Shown: positions 34,559 through 42,332 of the stretch, one piece after another
How the letters are laid out: each line of letters opens with the position of its first letter
Numbering within the stretch: the first letter of the stretch is position 1
Source: UBA7378 sp049611805
GTDB lineage: Bacteria; Pseudomonadota; Alphaproteobacteria; RS24
DNA length: 64,000 bases
Direction of reading: 5' to 3'
NCBI GenBank assembly: GCA_049611805.1
Contig: JBMZAX010000006.1
Location: forward strand, 37,222-101,221
Notes under the pieces: generated by a model
What the model was told of the DNA's origin: nothing
Database searches by the model: none
The model's input: only the letters and a program-made list of their open reading frames with translations
Position numbers and translations under genes: made by a program

Positions 34559-34852
34559 TTAGATATCGTCGCGGATTTCGAATGTCCGGAACACGGGCGG
34601 GCCGGTAATGGCGCCGCCGATTGCTTCCATCATGCCGCCTTCAGCGCGCCATTTCAGATAGGCTTGCTGGTCTTCGGCGCTGTCCCATAACTCGACGAGA
34701 AACAGCGAATGCGTCTCGCTTTCGTAATAGGATTTGACATCCTGACAGCCTTTAAAGCCCCGCGTGTCGGGCAGGGTGGCTTTCATTGCCTCGAGGAATC
34801 CCTCGGCGGCTTCGGGTTTCAGATTGAATTCAACGGTGACCATAACTGACAT
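34559..34852 (-). CDS. Antibiotic biosynthesis monooxygenase-fold protein (ABM family)
   Basis: A 97-residue ferredoxin-like alpha/beta protein: MSVMVTVEFNLKPEAAEGF, a central GCQDVKSYYESETHSLFLVE strand pair, WDSAEDQQAYLKWR, then a C-terminal FRTFEI strand. This is the ABM fold of YgiN-like quinol monooxygenases and stress proteins, acting as homodimers. The start chosen is the ATG at 34852, with GGAGGGG upstream; a GTG five codons earlier would also be in frame. It is divergent from the old-yellow-enzyme homologue, with direct repeats in the shared upstream region. Confidence 0.85.
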   Translation of the reverse strand: MSVMVTVEFNLKPEAAEGFLEAMKATLPDTRGFKGCQDVKSYYESETHSLFLVELWDSAEDQQAYLKWRAEGGMMEAIGGAITGPPVFRTFEIRDDI

Positions 34853-34910
34853 GACGTGCCCCTCCACTAGTTAGTTGGCTGGGAAAACCCTATCATCGGA
34901 TCGGGCGCGT

Positions 34911-34956
34911 GTCGCCTGTTTTTAAAGTCACCTGTTTTAAAGTCGCCGTTTTTCAA
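34911..34956. repeat. Three direct repeats of about 15-16 bp in a divergent promoter region
   Basis: Units GTCGCCTGTTTTTAAA (34911-34926), GTCACCTGTTTTAAA (34927-34941) and GTCGCCGTTTTTCAA (34942-34956) lie end to end between the ABM gene and the old-yellow-enzyme homologue. A perfect 10-bp palindrome AACAGCTGTT is at 35001-35010. Both could be operator sites. The rest of this 202-base gap holds nothing else I can name. Confidence 0.7.
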
Positions 34957-35054
34957 TTTGCCTTATGGCCCGCCTTACCGCTAGGCTTCGGCATCGGTTT
35001 AACAGCTGTTTCAGCACCGTTCGGTAAACACGCTCAGTTAAAAGGGAATATACC

Positions 35055-36128
35055 ATGTCCTCCAGTCTCACCTTTATCAGCGGCACGCAAATGCCCAACC
35101 GGTTTATGCTGGCGCCCCTGACCAATTTGCAAAGCCATGATGACGGCACATTGTCGGATGACGAATATAACTGGCTGACAAAGCGCGCCGAGGGCGGCTT
35201 CGGCCTGACCATGACATGCGCGGCATTTGCCGAAAAAACCGGCAAGGGTTTTGAGGGCCAGCTCGGCGCGGTGGATGACGCCCATCTTGACGGCATGAAA
35301 CGGCTGGCAGACGGCATCAAGCAGCATGGCAGCCTCGCCTATACGCAGATTGTGCATGGCGGCATGCGCACGCTGGAGAAATTTACCGGCCAGCAACCCG
35401 TTTGCCCCTCCGACAATGGCGAAACCGGCGCGCGCGCCATGACATTGGATGAGATCAAAGCCACGGAAGAGGCGTTCATCAACGCCGCGCTTTTGTCCGA
35501 AAAGGCCGGTTTCGACGGCATGGAAGTTCACAGCGCGCATGGCTATTTGCTGTGCCAGTTCCTGTCGGCCGACATCAACCGCCGCGATGATGATTATGGC
35601 GGGCCGCTGGAAAACCGAACCCGCATTGTCGACAATATTATCGCCGGCATCAAACAGGTGTGTGGCAATTCGTTCAGCCTTGCCTTGCGGCTGTCGCCGA
35701 CGCGCTTTGGCGTGCAGATTGAAGAGATTGTCGCCTATTATGAGCGCCTGTGCGCCGCCCGCACGCTTGATTTCATCGACATGTCGCTCTGGGATGTGTT
35801 TCAGGAAGTCGAGGAAGGCGCGTTTGAGGGGCAGCGTCTGGTGGATATTTTCGCACAGCTTAATCGGCACGACACCAAGCTGACCGTGGCCGGAAAAATC
35901 AATACCGGCGAAGATGTCAAAAATGTTCTGGATGCCGGCGTGGATTTCGTGGCACTGGGGCGCGCGGGAATTTTGCACCATGACTGGCCGCAGAAATTTG
36001 CCGAAAATCAGGATTTCCGGTCAATCCAAACTCCGGTGAGCCGGGCGCATTTGAGCGCCGAAGGGCTGGGCCCGAAATTCGTCGACTATATGTCGACCTG
36101 GGCCGGCTTTGTTGAACAGGGCGCCTGA
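35055..36128 (+). CDS. NADH:flavin oxidoreductase (old yellow enzyme family)
   Basis: A 357-residue FMN-dependent TIM-barrel reductase. Visible features are RFMLAPLTNLQS at the first strand (FMN contact), TQIVHGGMRT, the HSAHGYLLCQFLS motif (His pair binding substrate oxyanion region), NRRDDDYGGPLENRTRI, and VALGRAGILHHDWP (phosphate-binding turn). Such enzymes reduce activated alkenes or enals with NADH or NADPH; the physiological substrate is not evident. A clear AAAGGGA ribosome site precedes the ATG. The upstream direct repeats suggest inducible control. Confidence 0.92.
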   Translation: MSSSLTFISGTQMPNRFMLAPLTNLQSHDDGTLSDDEYNWLTKRAEGGFGLTMTCAAFAEKTGKGFEGQLGAVDDAHLDGMKRLADGIKQHGSLAYTQIVHGGMRTLEKFTGQQPVCPSDNGETGARAMTLDEIKATEEAFINAALLSEKAGFDGMEVHSAHGYLLCQFLSADINRRDDDYGGPLENRTRIVDNIIAGIKQVCGNSFSLALRLSPTRFGVQIEEIVAYYERLCAARTLDFIDMSLWDVFQEVEEGAFEGQRLVDIFAQLNRHDTKLTVAGKINTGEDVKNVLDAGVDFVALGRAGILHHDWPQKFAENQDFRSIQTPVSRAHLSAEGLGPKFVDYMSTWAGFVEQGA

Positions 36129-36198
36129 CATTAATCAGCCATTGGGCAGGGCGAAGCGCCGCTGAATCGAAGCATGAACTCAGGCCTACCGGCATCGC

Positions 36199-36255
36199 TT
36201 GACTGTCATTTATATGGAATTTAGGCTCTTGGCTTATGTAATTCAGGCTTTCGGC
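36199..36255 (+). promoter_or_regulatory. Candidate promoter with direct repeats upstream of the P450 gene
   Basis: TTGACT (36199-36204), a 17-base spacer and TAGGCT (36222-36227). Two 16-base direct repeats, 36218-36233 and 36240-36255, share 13 positions and are spaced 22 bases apart, about two helical turns. The first covers the putative -10, as expected for an operator. The ribosome site GGGGGGA follows. Confidence 0.35.
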
Positions 36256-36268
36256 GGGGGGAAGTACG

Positions 36269-37525
36269 ATGTCTAACGCTACAGATTTGTCTCATCTGGA
36301 TGTAAGCCAACCGGAGTTTTTTGAAAATGACACATGGATGGCGGGCTTTGCCGAGCTCAGAAAATCGTCTCCGGTGCATTACACGGAAAACAGCACAAAT
36401 GGTGCTTATTGGTCGGTCGTCAGCCACGAACTGATTAAGCAAGTGGATATTGACCACAAGACATTTTCATCGGAGCGGGGTGGCATCACCATAGTGGATA
36501 CCGTCGAAGCGGATAGCATGGGCAATGATGATGACGGCCTCGCTATTGCTGCGAAAAGTTTTATCAATATGGATGAGCCGGAGCATAAGAAACAGCGACT
36601 GGCCGTATCGCCTTCCGTTGCGCCCAAAAACCTTGCCGAGTTGCAACCGCTCATCCGAGAGCGCGCCGCCGATATTTTGGACAACCTTCCGGTGGGTGAG
36701 ACTTTTAACTGGGTGGAACTCGTATCGGTTGATTTGACCGCTCGCATGTTGGCCACACTTTTCGGTTTCCCGTATGAGCAGCGCGGTAAACTTATTGAAT
36801 GGTCTGATTTGACCACCAATGTGCCGCAGGTGACGGGCGATGACAGCATCGACATGGGCGCGCGCCGGGCTGAACTGTTAAAGGCGGCAGAAACCTTTTA
36901 TGCGCTTTGGGCGGAGCGCGAGAAGCAACCACCTCAGTTCGACCTGATATCCATGCTCATTCACAATCCTGAAACCGCCAAGATGAATGAAGACCCGGCC
37001 TTGTTTCTGGGCAATATCCTGTTGCTAATCGTTGGCGGCAATGACACGACGCGCAACAGCATTAGTGGCGGTGTTTTGGGACTGAATCAATTTCCCGAAC
37101 AATTCGACAAGCTTAAAAAAGATCCATCACTCATCCCGAACATGGTCTCTGAGATGATCCGCTGGCAAACACCGGTTATTCATATGCGCCGCACGGCGAT
37201 GAAAGATGTGGAACTGGGCGGCAAGCTCATCAAGGAAGGTGAGAAAGTCGTCATGTGGTATTTATCGGGTAATCGTGACGAGACGGTGTTTGAAAATCCT
37301 GACCAACTGATTATCGACCGGCCCAATGCGCGCGAGCATGTCGCTTTCGGATTTGGTGTGCATCGTTGTATGGGCAATCGACTGGCTGAGTTGCAATTGC
37401 AAATCCTTTGGGAAGAGATTTTGAAACGGTTCAAAAGTGTCGAAGTTGTCGGCGACGTGCAAAGGTCGTCAAATAATTTCATTCGCGGCATTACGGACCT
37501 GCCGGTTCAGGTACAGCCGCTCTAG
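36269..37525 (+). CDS. Cytochrome P450, CYP153-like
   Basis: A 418-residue soluble class I P450. The haem-ligating cysteine is Cys367 in FGFGVHRCMGNRLAE, the I-helix oxygen-activation motif is GGNDTTRN at residues 256-263, and the ExxR of helix K lies in VSEMIRWQTPVIHMRR. The GGNDTTRNSISGG and WQTPVIHMRRTA stretches and C-terminal ILWEEILKRF resemble CYP153 medium-chain alkane/terminal hydroxylases. No membrane anchor is seen. No ferredoxin or ferredoxin reductase gene is adjacent, so its redox partners must be encoded elsewhere. Substrate assignment is by similarity only. Confidence 0.93.
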   Translation: MSNATDLSHLDVSQPEFFENDTWMAGFAELRKSSPVHYTENSTNGAYWSVVSHELIKQVDIDHKTFSSERGGITIVDTVEADSMGNDDDGLAIAAKSFINMDEPEHKKQRLAVSPSVAPKNLAELQPLIRERAADILDNLPVGETFNWVELVSVDLTARMLATLFGFPYEQRGKLIEWSDLTTNVPQVTGDDSIDMGARRAELLKAAETFYALWAEREKQPPQFDLISMLIHNPETAKMNEDPALFLGNILLLIVGGNDTTRNSISGGVLGLNQFPEQFDKLKKDPSLIPNMVSEMIRWQTPVIHMRRTAMKDVELGGKLIKEGEKVVMWYLSGNRDETVFENPDQLIIDRPNAREHVAFGFGVHRCMGNRLAELQLQILWEEILKRFKSVEVVGDVQRSSNNFIRGITDLPVQVQPL

Positions 37526-37608
37526 GAATGAATTGGCGCGCGCCACAAGCACATGCCGGTGTCTTTGAAAAAGGCTCAGAGGCGCATGGCATCCATGGAT
37601 TTTGGCGA

Positions 37609-37699
37609 TGGCGGAGAAGAAGGGATTCGAACCCTCGATGCGCTATTAACGCATACTCCCTTAGCAGGGGAGCGCCTTCGACCACTCGGCCACTTCTCC
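37609..37699 (-). tRNA. tRNA-Ser(GCU)
   Basis: On the minus strand a complete class II tRNA: acceptor GGAGAAG (37699-37693) pairs with CTTCTCC (37619-37613), the anticodon GCT is at 37665-37663 within CTGCTAA, a long variable arm is formed by ATGCG and CGCAT, and GGTTCGAATCC is the T arm. The discriminator is G and the CCA is encoded (37611-37609). It reads AGC/AGU serine codons. Confidence 0.97.
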
Positions 37700-37706
37700 A
37701 CCTGTG

Positions 37707-37735
37707 GTGATACCGAAGGGGCGGGGGTTTTTCAA
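37707..37735 (-). promoter_or_regulatory. Promoter for tRNA-Ser
   Basis: Minus-strand TTGAAA (37735-37730), a 17-base spacer and TATCAC (37712-37707) place transcription start within a base or two of the mature tRNA 5' end at 37699. Confidence 0.5.
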
Positions 37736-37839
37736 GCGCGAAACCCCAAGAAATTTAGGGTTACTTTGCCGGGAATCCCACTAAACTTTTTTTTGCATGA
37801 CTAAACATGCTGCGTACCAACTGTTTTAGGAGGGAAATC

Positions 37840-38259
37840 ATGGAAGAGTATCAAATCTGGTCGCTTTATAATTCGGCGCGGATCGGCAATTCATTGTCGA
37901 TTATTGCAACAATATTGTTTGTCTGGCTGGCTTTAAGAACGGCTGTGCAAACAAGAACGCCGACAAGCGGTGAAGAGCCCAACATTATCGCCAAAGTACT
38001 GTCGACAGGCTTTTGCGGCATCGTTGTTTTCTTCACCTATAATGTATGGTCTTTCACAAGCGGTCTTAATCCGATTACGGCGCGCTCATTGACCGAACTG
38101 AAAGCAAGCGGCACAGAAATCTCAACAACGGCCGAGGGCTTCATTGAATTTGTCGGGTCTACCGAGCCGTCGGGCCTTGGGCCGATAGGAATGGTCTTTC
38201 TCCTGATAATTCTGATTATGATGATGGGCCAAATCTGGCTTCCCAAACAGTCAGACTAA
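37840..38259 (+). CDS. Uncharacterised membrane protein, 139 residues
   Basis: A small integral membrane protein with three likely hydrophobic helices (about residues 15-35, 57-76 and 116-133) joined by polar loops. I do not recognise the family. Translation start is taken as the ATG at 37840 because it follows a good AGGAGGGA site; an upstream in-frame ATG at 37807 is possible. A near-perfect terminator follows 20 bases after the stop, so it is a free-standing transcription unit between tRNA-Ser and an SDR gene. The good signals suggest a real, expressed gene. The topology and any partner are unknown. Confidence 0.75.
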   Translation: MEEYQIWSLYNSARIGNSLSIIATILFVWLALRTAVQTRTPTSGEEPNIIAKVLSTGFCGIVVFFTYNVWSFTSGLNPITARSLTELKASGTEISTTAEGFIEFVGSTEPSGLGPIGMVFLLIILIMMMGQIWLPKQSD

Positions 38260-38278
38260 ATCCGGAAAACCAAAACTG

Positions 38279-38317
38279 GCCGCTGTCGGGTTCTTCCCGA
38301 TAGCGGCTTTTTTTTTT
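38279..38317 (+). terminator. Rho-independent terminator after the 139-residue membrane protein
   Basis: Arms 38279-38290 and 38296-38307 form a 12-bp stem (one G-A mismatch or G-U-like pair in the middle) with a TTCTT loop, followed by ten T (38308-38317). One of the strongest terminators in the window. Confidence 0.93.
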
Positions 38318-38345
38318 GACGCAAACCAAATGCGGGCAAACCGGC

Positions 38346-39095
38346 TCAGTAATTTTCCTTGAAGGGGCGCAGGTCAAGTTCTTGCGTCCAGGCCGTGTGG
38401 TGCTGGGCGTGTAGCATCATGAAGGCTTCGCCAATGGCGGCGATGTTCAGCGTGCCGTCATCGCCCAGCCGTTCCAGAAATTCGGGATAGCGCGAGCTGA
38501 TTTTTTCGCCATTGATAGCCCCGTCAATAACCACATGCGCGACGTGAATGTTTTGCGGGCCAAACTCGCGCGCGATGGATTGGGCGAGCATGCGCAGGGC
38601 GCCCTTGCCGGAGGCAAAGGCCGAAAAATTTGCCTTGCCGCGCAAGCTGCCGCTGGCACCGGTGAAAAACAGCGACTGGCGCTCGGCGGTATCCTGTTGT
38701 GTCAGCATCAACCGCACGGTGGCTTGTGAAACAACAAAAGCGCCAAAGCAAATCACCCGCCACATTTCCTCGTAAATCTCCGGCGTGACGTCCAAAAACG
38801 CTTCCGGACGGTTATTGCCGGCATTATAGACGGCGAGTTCAAGCGGCAGGCCGCTTTTCGCCACGGTTTCCAGCGCGGTGTTGACCTGCTCCACATTTGT
38901 CACATCGGCGAGCAGGGGCTCTGCCGAGCCGCCTTCGGCTTTGATGGCCTCGGCCACGGCCTCGATTTTTTCCGCCGTGCGTCCGTTCACGAAAACATGA
39001 TGTCCGGCGCGTGCGGCCTGATGGCACAATTCGGCACCTACGCCATTGCGCGGGCCGACACCGAAAATTGCTGCTGCTGCTTTTACGTCCGTCAT
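38346..39095 (-). CDS. SDR-family oxidoreductase with Tyr-to-Phe change at the active site
   Basis: A 249-residue short-chain dehydrogenase/reductase. The cofactor-binding segment is FGVGPRNGVGAELC, with VFVNGRT as the second strand and VYNAGNN as the conserved NAG. The active site reads SAFASGK: Phe160 occupies the position of the catalytic tyrosine, while Lys164 is retained and the serine side is FFTGASGS. Loss of the tyrosine makes canonical reductase activity doubtful; related proteins with FAxxK are known, so this may be a recognised subgroup with altered chemistry. The ATG at 39095 has AAGGAGA upstream; the frame extends further but lacks support. Divergent from dapA. Confidence 0.85.
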   Translation of the reverse strand: MTDVKAAAAIFGVGPRNGVGAELCHQAARAGHHVFVNGRTAEKIEAVAEAIKAEGGSAEPLLADVTNVEQVNTALETVAKSGLPLELAVYNAGNNRPEAFLDVTPEIYEEMWRVICFGAFVVSQATVRLMLTQQDTAERQSLFFTGASGSLRGKANFSAFASGKGALRMLAQSIAREFGPQNIHVAHVVIDGAINGEKISSRYPEFLERLGDDGTLNIAAIGEAFMMLHAQHHTAWTQELDLRPFKENY

Positions 39096-39121
39096 CGCTG
39101 GTCTCCTTGAGTTTGCGTTGC

Positions 39122-39149
39122 TTGCCGCGGCGTCACGATGTGGTATGTT
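39122..39149 (+). promoter_or_regulatory. Candidate promoter for dapA
   Basis: TTGCCG (39122-39127), a 16-base spacer and TATGTT (39144-39149) lie in the 114-base divergent gap between the SDR gene and dapA. Confidence 0.33.
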
Positions 39150-39209
39150 GCCGCTTAATTGAAGAGGTGCCAAGCCATTTCTGGCCGCACAAACACGAGG
39201 CCCACACCA

Positions 39210-40085
39210 ATGTTGAGTGGATCCATTACCGCGCTGATCACGCCGTTTCGCGACGGGCAGGTTGACGAAGACGCGCTACACGCTCTGGTCGAACGCCAGA
39301 TCGAGGCCGGCACGCACGGGTTGGTGCCGTGCGGCACGACGGGCGAGTCGCCGACATTGAGCCATGACGAGCATTTGCGCGTCGTGGAAATCTGCATTGG
39401 CGCGGCAGCCGGTCGGGTGCCCATTATTGCCGGAACCGGCTCAAACTCGACGCAGGAGGCGCTTGAATTTACGCGCCATGCCGAACAATCCGGCGCCGCG
39501 GCCGCGCTGGTTGTCACGCCCTATTATAACAAGCCGACGCAGGCCGGGCTTATCGCGCATTTCACGGCGCTGAACGCGGCGGTCGAGAAGCTGCCGCTCA
39601 TTATTTACAATATTCCGGGGCGCAGCGTGGTCGACATGCAGGTGGAAACCATGGCCGAACTGGCGGCGCTTGAAAATATCGTCGGTGTGAAAGACGCAAC
39701 CGGCGATCTGGCGCGCGTTGCCGCTCAAAGGCTGGCATGTGGTGCCGATTTTATTCAGCTTTCCGGCGAAGACGCCACCGCCCTGGGCTTTAATGCGCAA
39801 GGCGGGCGCGGGTGCATTTCGGTTGCCGCCAATGTTGCACCGGAACTGTGCGCGGCGTTTCAAAATGCCAGCCTCGCCGGAGATATGGAAACCGCTTTGG
39901 CTCTGCAAGACAGGCTGATGCCGCTGCATGAGGCTTTGTTTTGCGAGACCAGTCCGTCGCCGGTCAAATATGCCATGGCGCGGCTGGGCCTGTGTGCCGA
40001 AGATATTCGCCTACCGCTGTTGCCGGCCAGCCCGATGGCCCGCGAGAAAGTCGACGCCGCCCTCGCGCGTCTAGATCTGGTCTGA
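39210..40085 (+). CDS. dapA: 4-hydroxy-tetrahydrodipicolinate synthase
   Basis: A 291-residue class I aldolase of lysine and diaminopimelate synthesis, condensing pyruvate with aspartate semialdehyde. Motifs are GSITALITPF at the start, the GTTGESPTLSHDEH loop, TPYYNKPTQAGL (catalytic Tyr) and GVKDATGD (Schiff-base Lys). The start at ATG 39210 matches the family length (E. coli 292) and is preceded by GAGG; an upstream in-frame TTG is rejected. Its TGA overlaps the smpB ATG by one base. Confidence 0.96.
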   Translation: MLSGSITALITPFRDGQVDEDALHALVERQIEAGTHGLVPCGTTGESPTLSHDEHLRVVEICIGAAAGRVPIIAGTGSNSTQEALEFTRHAEQSGAAAALVVTPYYNKPTQAGLIAHFTALNAAVEKLPLIIYNIPGRSVVDMQVETMAELAALENIVGVKDATGDLARVAAQRLACGADFIQLSGEDATALGFNAQGGRGCISVAANVAPELCAAFQNASLAGDMETALALQDRLMPLHEALFCETSPSPVKYAMARLGLCAEDIRLPLLPASPMAREKVDAALARLDLV

Positions 40086-40576
40086 TGTCCGCCAAAAGCG
40101 GTGGTCGCAAAAAATCATCTGCCGGCGATACGACCATCGTTGAAAACCGCCGGGCGCGGCGCGATTATGAAGTTGTTGATACGTTTGAAACGGGGTTGGT
40201 GCTGCAAGGCACGGAAGTTAAATCCTTGCGCGGCGGCAAGGCCAATCTGACCCATTCCTTCGCGACCATCACGGATGGCGAGGGGTTTTTGATGAATGCC
40301 GATATTCCGGAATATTCGGCCGGCAACCGAAACAATCACAAGCCGACGCGCCCGCGCAAAATTCTGATGCACCGGCGCGAGCTTAACCGGCTGATGGCGG
40401 CCGTGCAGCGCGACGGCATGACCTTGGTGCCGTTAAAGCTCTATTTCAACGATACGGGCCGCGTCAAACTTCTGCTGGGTCTGGCGCGCGGGCGCAAAAA
40501 AGCCGACAAGCGCGAGGCCGACAAAAAGCGCGACTGGCAGCGCAATAAGGCACGCCTGCTGCGTGAGCGCGGTTGA
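40085..40576 (+). CDS. smpB: SsrA-binding protein SmpB
   Basis: A 163-residue tmRNA-binding protein. The core NRRARRDYEVVDTFETGLVL, the GTEVKSLRGGKANL strand, PRKILMHRRELNRLM and the C-terminal basic tail rich in KK and R (DKREADKKRDWQRNK) are typical. It delivers tmRNA to stalled ribosomes in trans-translation; RNase R, encoded at 5973, is a known partner in that process. The start overlaps the dapA stop (TGATG), a conserved dapA-smpB pair. The ssrA gene itself is not in this window. Confidence 0.96.
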   Translation: MSAKSGGRKKSSAGDTTIVENRRARRDYEVVDTFETGLVLQGTEVKSLRGGKANLTHSFATITDGEGFLMNADIPEYSAGNRNNHKPTRPRKILMHRRELNRLMAAVQRDGMTLVPLKLYFNDTGRVKLLLGLARGRKKADKREADKKRDWQRNKARLLRERG

Positions 40577-40579
40577 ATT

Positions 40580-41239
40580 TCACACCAGCTCTTCGCGGAC
40601 AGCCGCAAAAACCGCCTCAAACATCGCAACCGTCAGACGGCCCGTATTCGTGTTGTAACGCGAACAGTGATAGCTGTCATAAAGGCTTATATCGCCAAGG
40701 CGGTGGCGCGCGCCATGCGCGAAGGGCGCATCTTTCAGCCGCACATCCAAAGCCCGCAACACGCTTTCATGCGCGATACGCCCCAAGCACACCACGGCTT
40801 GCAGCTTGTCATGCGCGCCAAGCCGCGCCTTCAAAAACTGTCGGCACATGGTAATTTCCGCACCGATTGGCTTGTTTTGCGGCGGCACGCACCGCACGGC
40901 ATTGGTAATCATGCACGCTTTCAGGGCAAGCCCGTCTTCGGCATGTTTGTCATACCGGTCATTTGAAAACCCGTATTTTGCCAATGTCGCATAGAGCAGG
41001 TCTCCGGCCCAATCGCCGGTAAAGGGGCGGCCGGTGCGGTTGGCACCGGTTACGCCGGGGGCCAGCCCGACAATGAGCAATTTTGCGTCATCTGCGCCAA
41101 AACACGGCACGGCGCCATTGAACCAGTCCGGATTTTCTTTCGCGTTCTCGTCGCGATAATCGGCAAGGCGCGGGCATAATCGACAGTCTTTTGGCGGGTT
41201 TACGGGCGTATTCACAGGCGTGTTCACGGGCTTAATCAT
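40580..41239 (-). CDS. Uracil-DNA glycosylase, family 5 (UdgB-like)
   Basis: About 219 residues. The N-terminal CRLCPRLADYR pair, NAVRCVPPQNKP and VVCLGRIAHES supply four cysteines expected for a 4Fe-4S cluster. The active-site motif is GLAPGVTGANRTGRPFTGD, as in family 5 (Thermus UDGb-type) enzymes, with a C-terminal SYHCSRYNTNTGRL motif. It removes uracil and some deaminated bases from DNA. Start is uncertain between ATG 41239 and 41263; I use 41239. The N-terminal residues are three PVNT-type repeats from a 12-bp tandem repeat. It is convergent with smpB, only four bases apart. Confidence 0.88.
   Translation of the reverse strand: MIKPVNTPVNTPVNPPKDCRLCPRLADYRDENAKENPDWFNGAVPCFGADDAKLLIVGLAPGVTGANRTGRPFTGDWAGDLLYATLAKYGFSNDRYDKHAEDGLALKACMITNAVRCVPPQNKPIGAEITMCRQFLKARLGAHDKLQAVVCLGRIAHESVLRALDVRLKDAPFAHGARHRLGDISLYDSYHCSRYNTNTGRLTVAMFEAVFAAVREELV
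41195..41230 (-). repeat. 12-bp tandem repeat, three copies, at the start of the glycosylase gene
   Basis: Units 41195-41206, 41207-41218 and 41219-41230 are imperfect copies of CGTGTTCACGGG (plus strand). On the coding strand they encode Pro-Val-Asn-Thr, Pro-Val-Asn-Thr and Pro-Val-Asn-Pro just after the putative start. Confidence 0.85.
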
Positions 41240-41299
41240 GGGCGCAAGTATAGCCGCAAGCATCTTGCCATCAAGCGGCGACTGGCGTATGGGCTTTCT

Positions 41300-41815
41300 A
41301 TGCAGGAAAAACACGCGACATTTCTGGCTCTGGGCAGCAATTTGCCGGCCAATTATGCTTCCGGTGTCGATTTGTTGCGCGCCGCCATTGCCGCCATCGC
41401 CGCCGCCCGCGTGCGTGTGGTCGCCGCGTCGTCTTTTTACCGAACCCGCCCTTTGGGGCCGTCTCAGCCCGATTATGTCAATCTTGTGCTCAAGGTGAAC
41501 ACGGTTTTGGGCGCGCGCGGGCTGTTGCACGAAATGCAGGGCGTGGAGGCGGCGTTTGGCCGTGCGCGCGGGGTTAAATGGGGGCCACGCACGCTTGATA
41601 TCGACCTCATCAGCATGCCTGCGGGCCTTGCGGGGCCGGACCCGATTTTGCCGCATGGCGAGATGCACCGCCGCGGCTTTGTTCTCTATCCTTTGTATGA
41701 AATCGCACCGGGCTGGCGCCATCCGGTTCTGGGTATGTCGATTTGTCAGCTTATTGGCGGTTTGCCGCCCGCTGAGCGCGCCGGCATCACCCGTCTGGGC
41801 GCCCCTCCGGCGTGA
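41300..41815 (+). CDS. folK: 2-amino-4-hydroxy-6-hydroxymethyldihydropteridine pyrophosphokinase (HPPK)
   Basis: A 171-residue HPPK of folate synthesis, transferring pyrophosphate from ATP to the pterin. It has FLALGSNLPANY at the N-terminus, SSFYRTRPLGP, the substrate/ATP motif GVKWGPRTLDIDLI near residues 90-103 and ILPHGEMHRRGFVLYPLYEIAP. The C-terminus has no fused folP or folB domain. It lies divergent from the glycosylase gene by 60 bases and upstream of rpoZ. Confidence 0.95.
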   Translation: MQEKHATFLALGSNLPANYASGVDLLRAAIAAIAAARVRVVAASSFYRTRPLGPSQPDYVNLVLKVNTVLGARGLLHEMQGVEAAFGRARGVKWGPRTLDIDLISMPAGLAGPDPILPHGEMHRRGFVLYPLYEIAPGWRHPVLGMSICQLIGGLPPAERAGITRLGAPPA

Positions 41816-41893
41816 TGTTTTTGCTTGCTTCGCACCGCCAAGACGGGCTATGACCTGTCTTCATATTTCATAATTTGTTGATAGGACATGCTC

Positions 41894-42301
41894 ATGGCCC
41901 GTGTAACCGTAGAGGACTGCGTAGACAAGGTAACCAACAGGTTCGAACTTGTGCTTTTTGCCGCCCATCGCGCCCGCGGCATGTCGGCGGGTGCCGAACT
42001 GCTTGTCGAGCGCGACAATGACAAAAATCCGGTTGTGGCCTTGCGCGAAATTGCCGATGAAAAACTGGTGCCCGATGAGGTGCGCGAAGATCTGATCGGC
42101 TCTCTGCAAAAGCAGGTTGACGTGGACGAGCCCGAAGAAGATGTGGTGGCGCCTGCCGCCGTTCCTGCGGGAGACGCAAATACATCGCAGGAAGAGATGA
42201 CGGCGATGAGCGAGGATGATATCCTGTCGGCACTTCAGGCGCTTGAAGACATAGCGCCCAAAGAACGCAGCGACGGTGGCAGAAACGATATCTCCGATTA
42301 A
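41894..42301 (+). CDS. rpoZ: DNA-directed RNA polymerase omega subunit
   Basis: A 135-residue omega subunit. The N-terminal MARVTVEDCVDKVTNRFELV, HRARGMSAGAELLVERDNDKNPVVALREIA and the acidic C-terminal tail (DVDEPEEDV, then EEMTAMSEDD) fit alphaproteobacterial RpoZ, which is longer than the 91-residue E. coli form. Omega assists RNA polymerase assembly and in some bacteria mediates the ppGpp response; the ppGpp synthetase gene follows directly. I take the ATG at 41894 with AGGA upstream rather than the ATG two codons earlier. Confidence 0.96.
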   Translation: MARVTVEDCVDKVTNRFELVLFAAHRARGMSAGAELLVERDNDKNPVVALREIADEKLVPDEVREDLIGSLQKQVDVDEPEEDVVAPAAVPAGDANTSQEEMTAMSEDDILSALQALEDIAPKERSDGGRNDISD

Positions 42302-42332
42302 GTTCTCCGTCCCGTCGACGGAGGCTTAAGGC

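Noticed and set aside
37534..37545. Perfect palindrome TGGCGCGCGCCA after the P450 gene
   Set aside because: No loop and no T tract, so not a terminator; GC alternation of this kind is common in this genome.
37609..37699. tRNA-Ser as an integration site for a mobile element
   Set aside because: No integrase, no duplicated tRNA end and no phage-like genes on either side.
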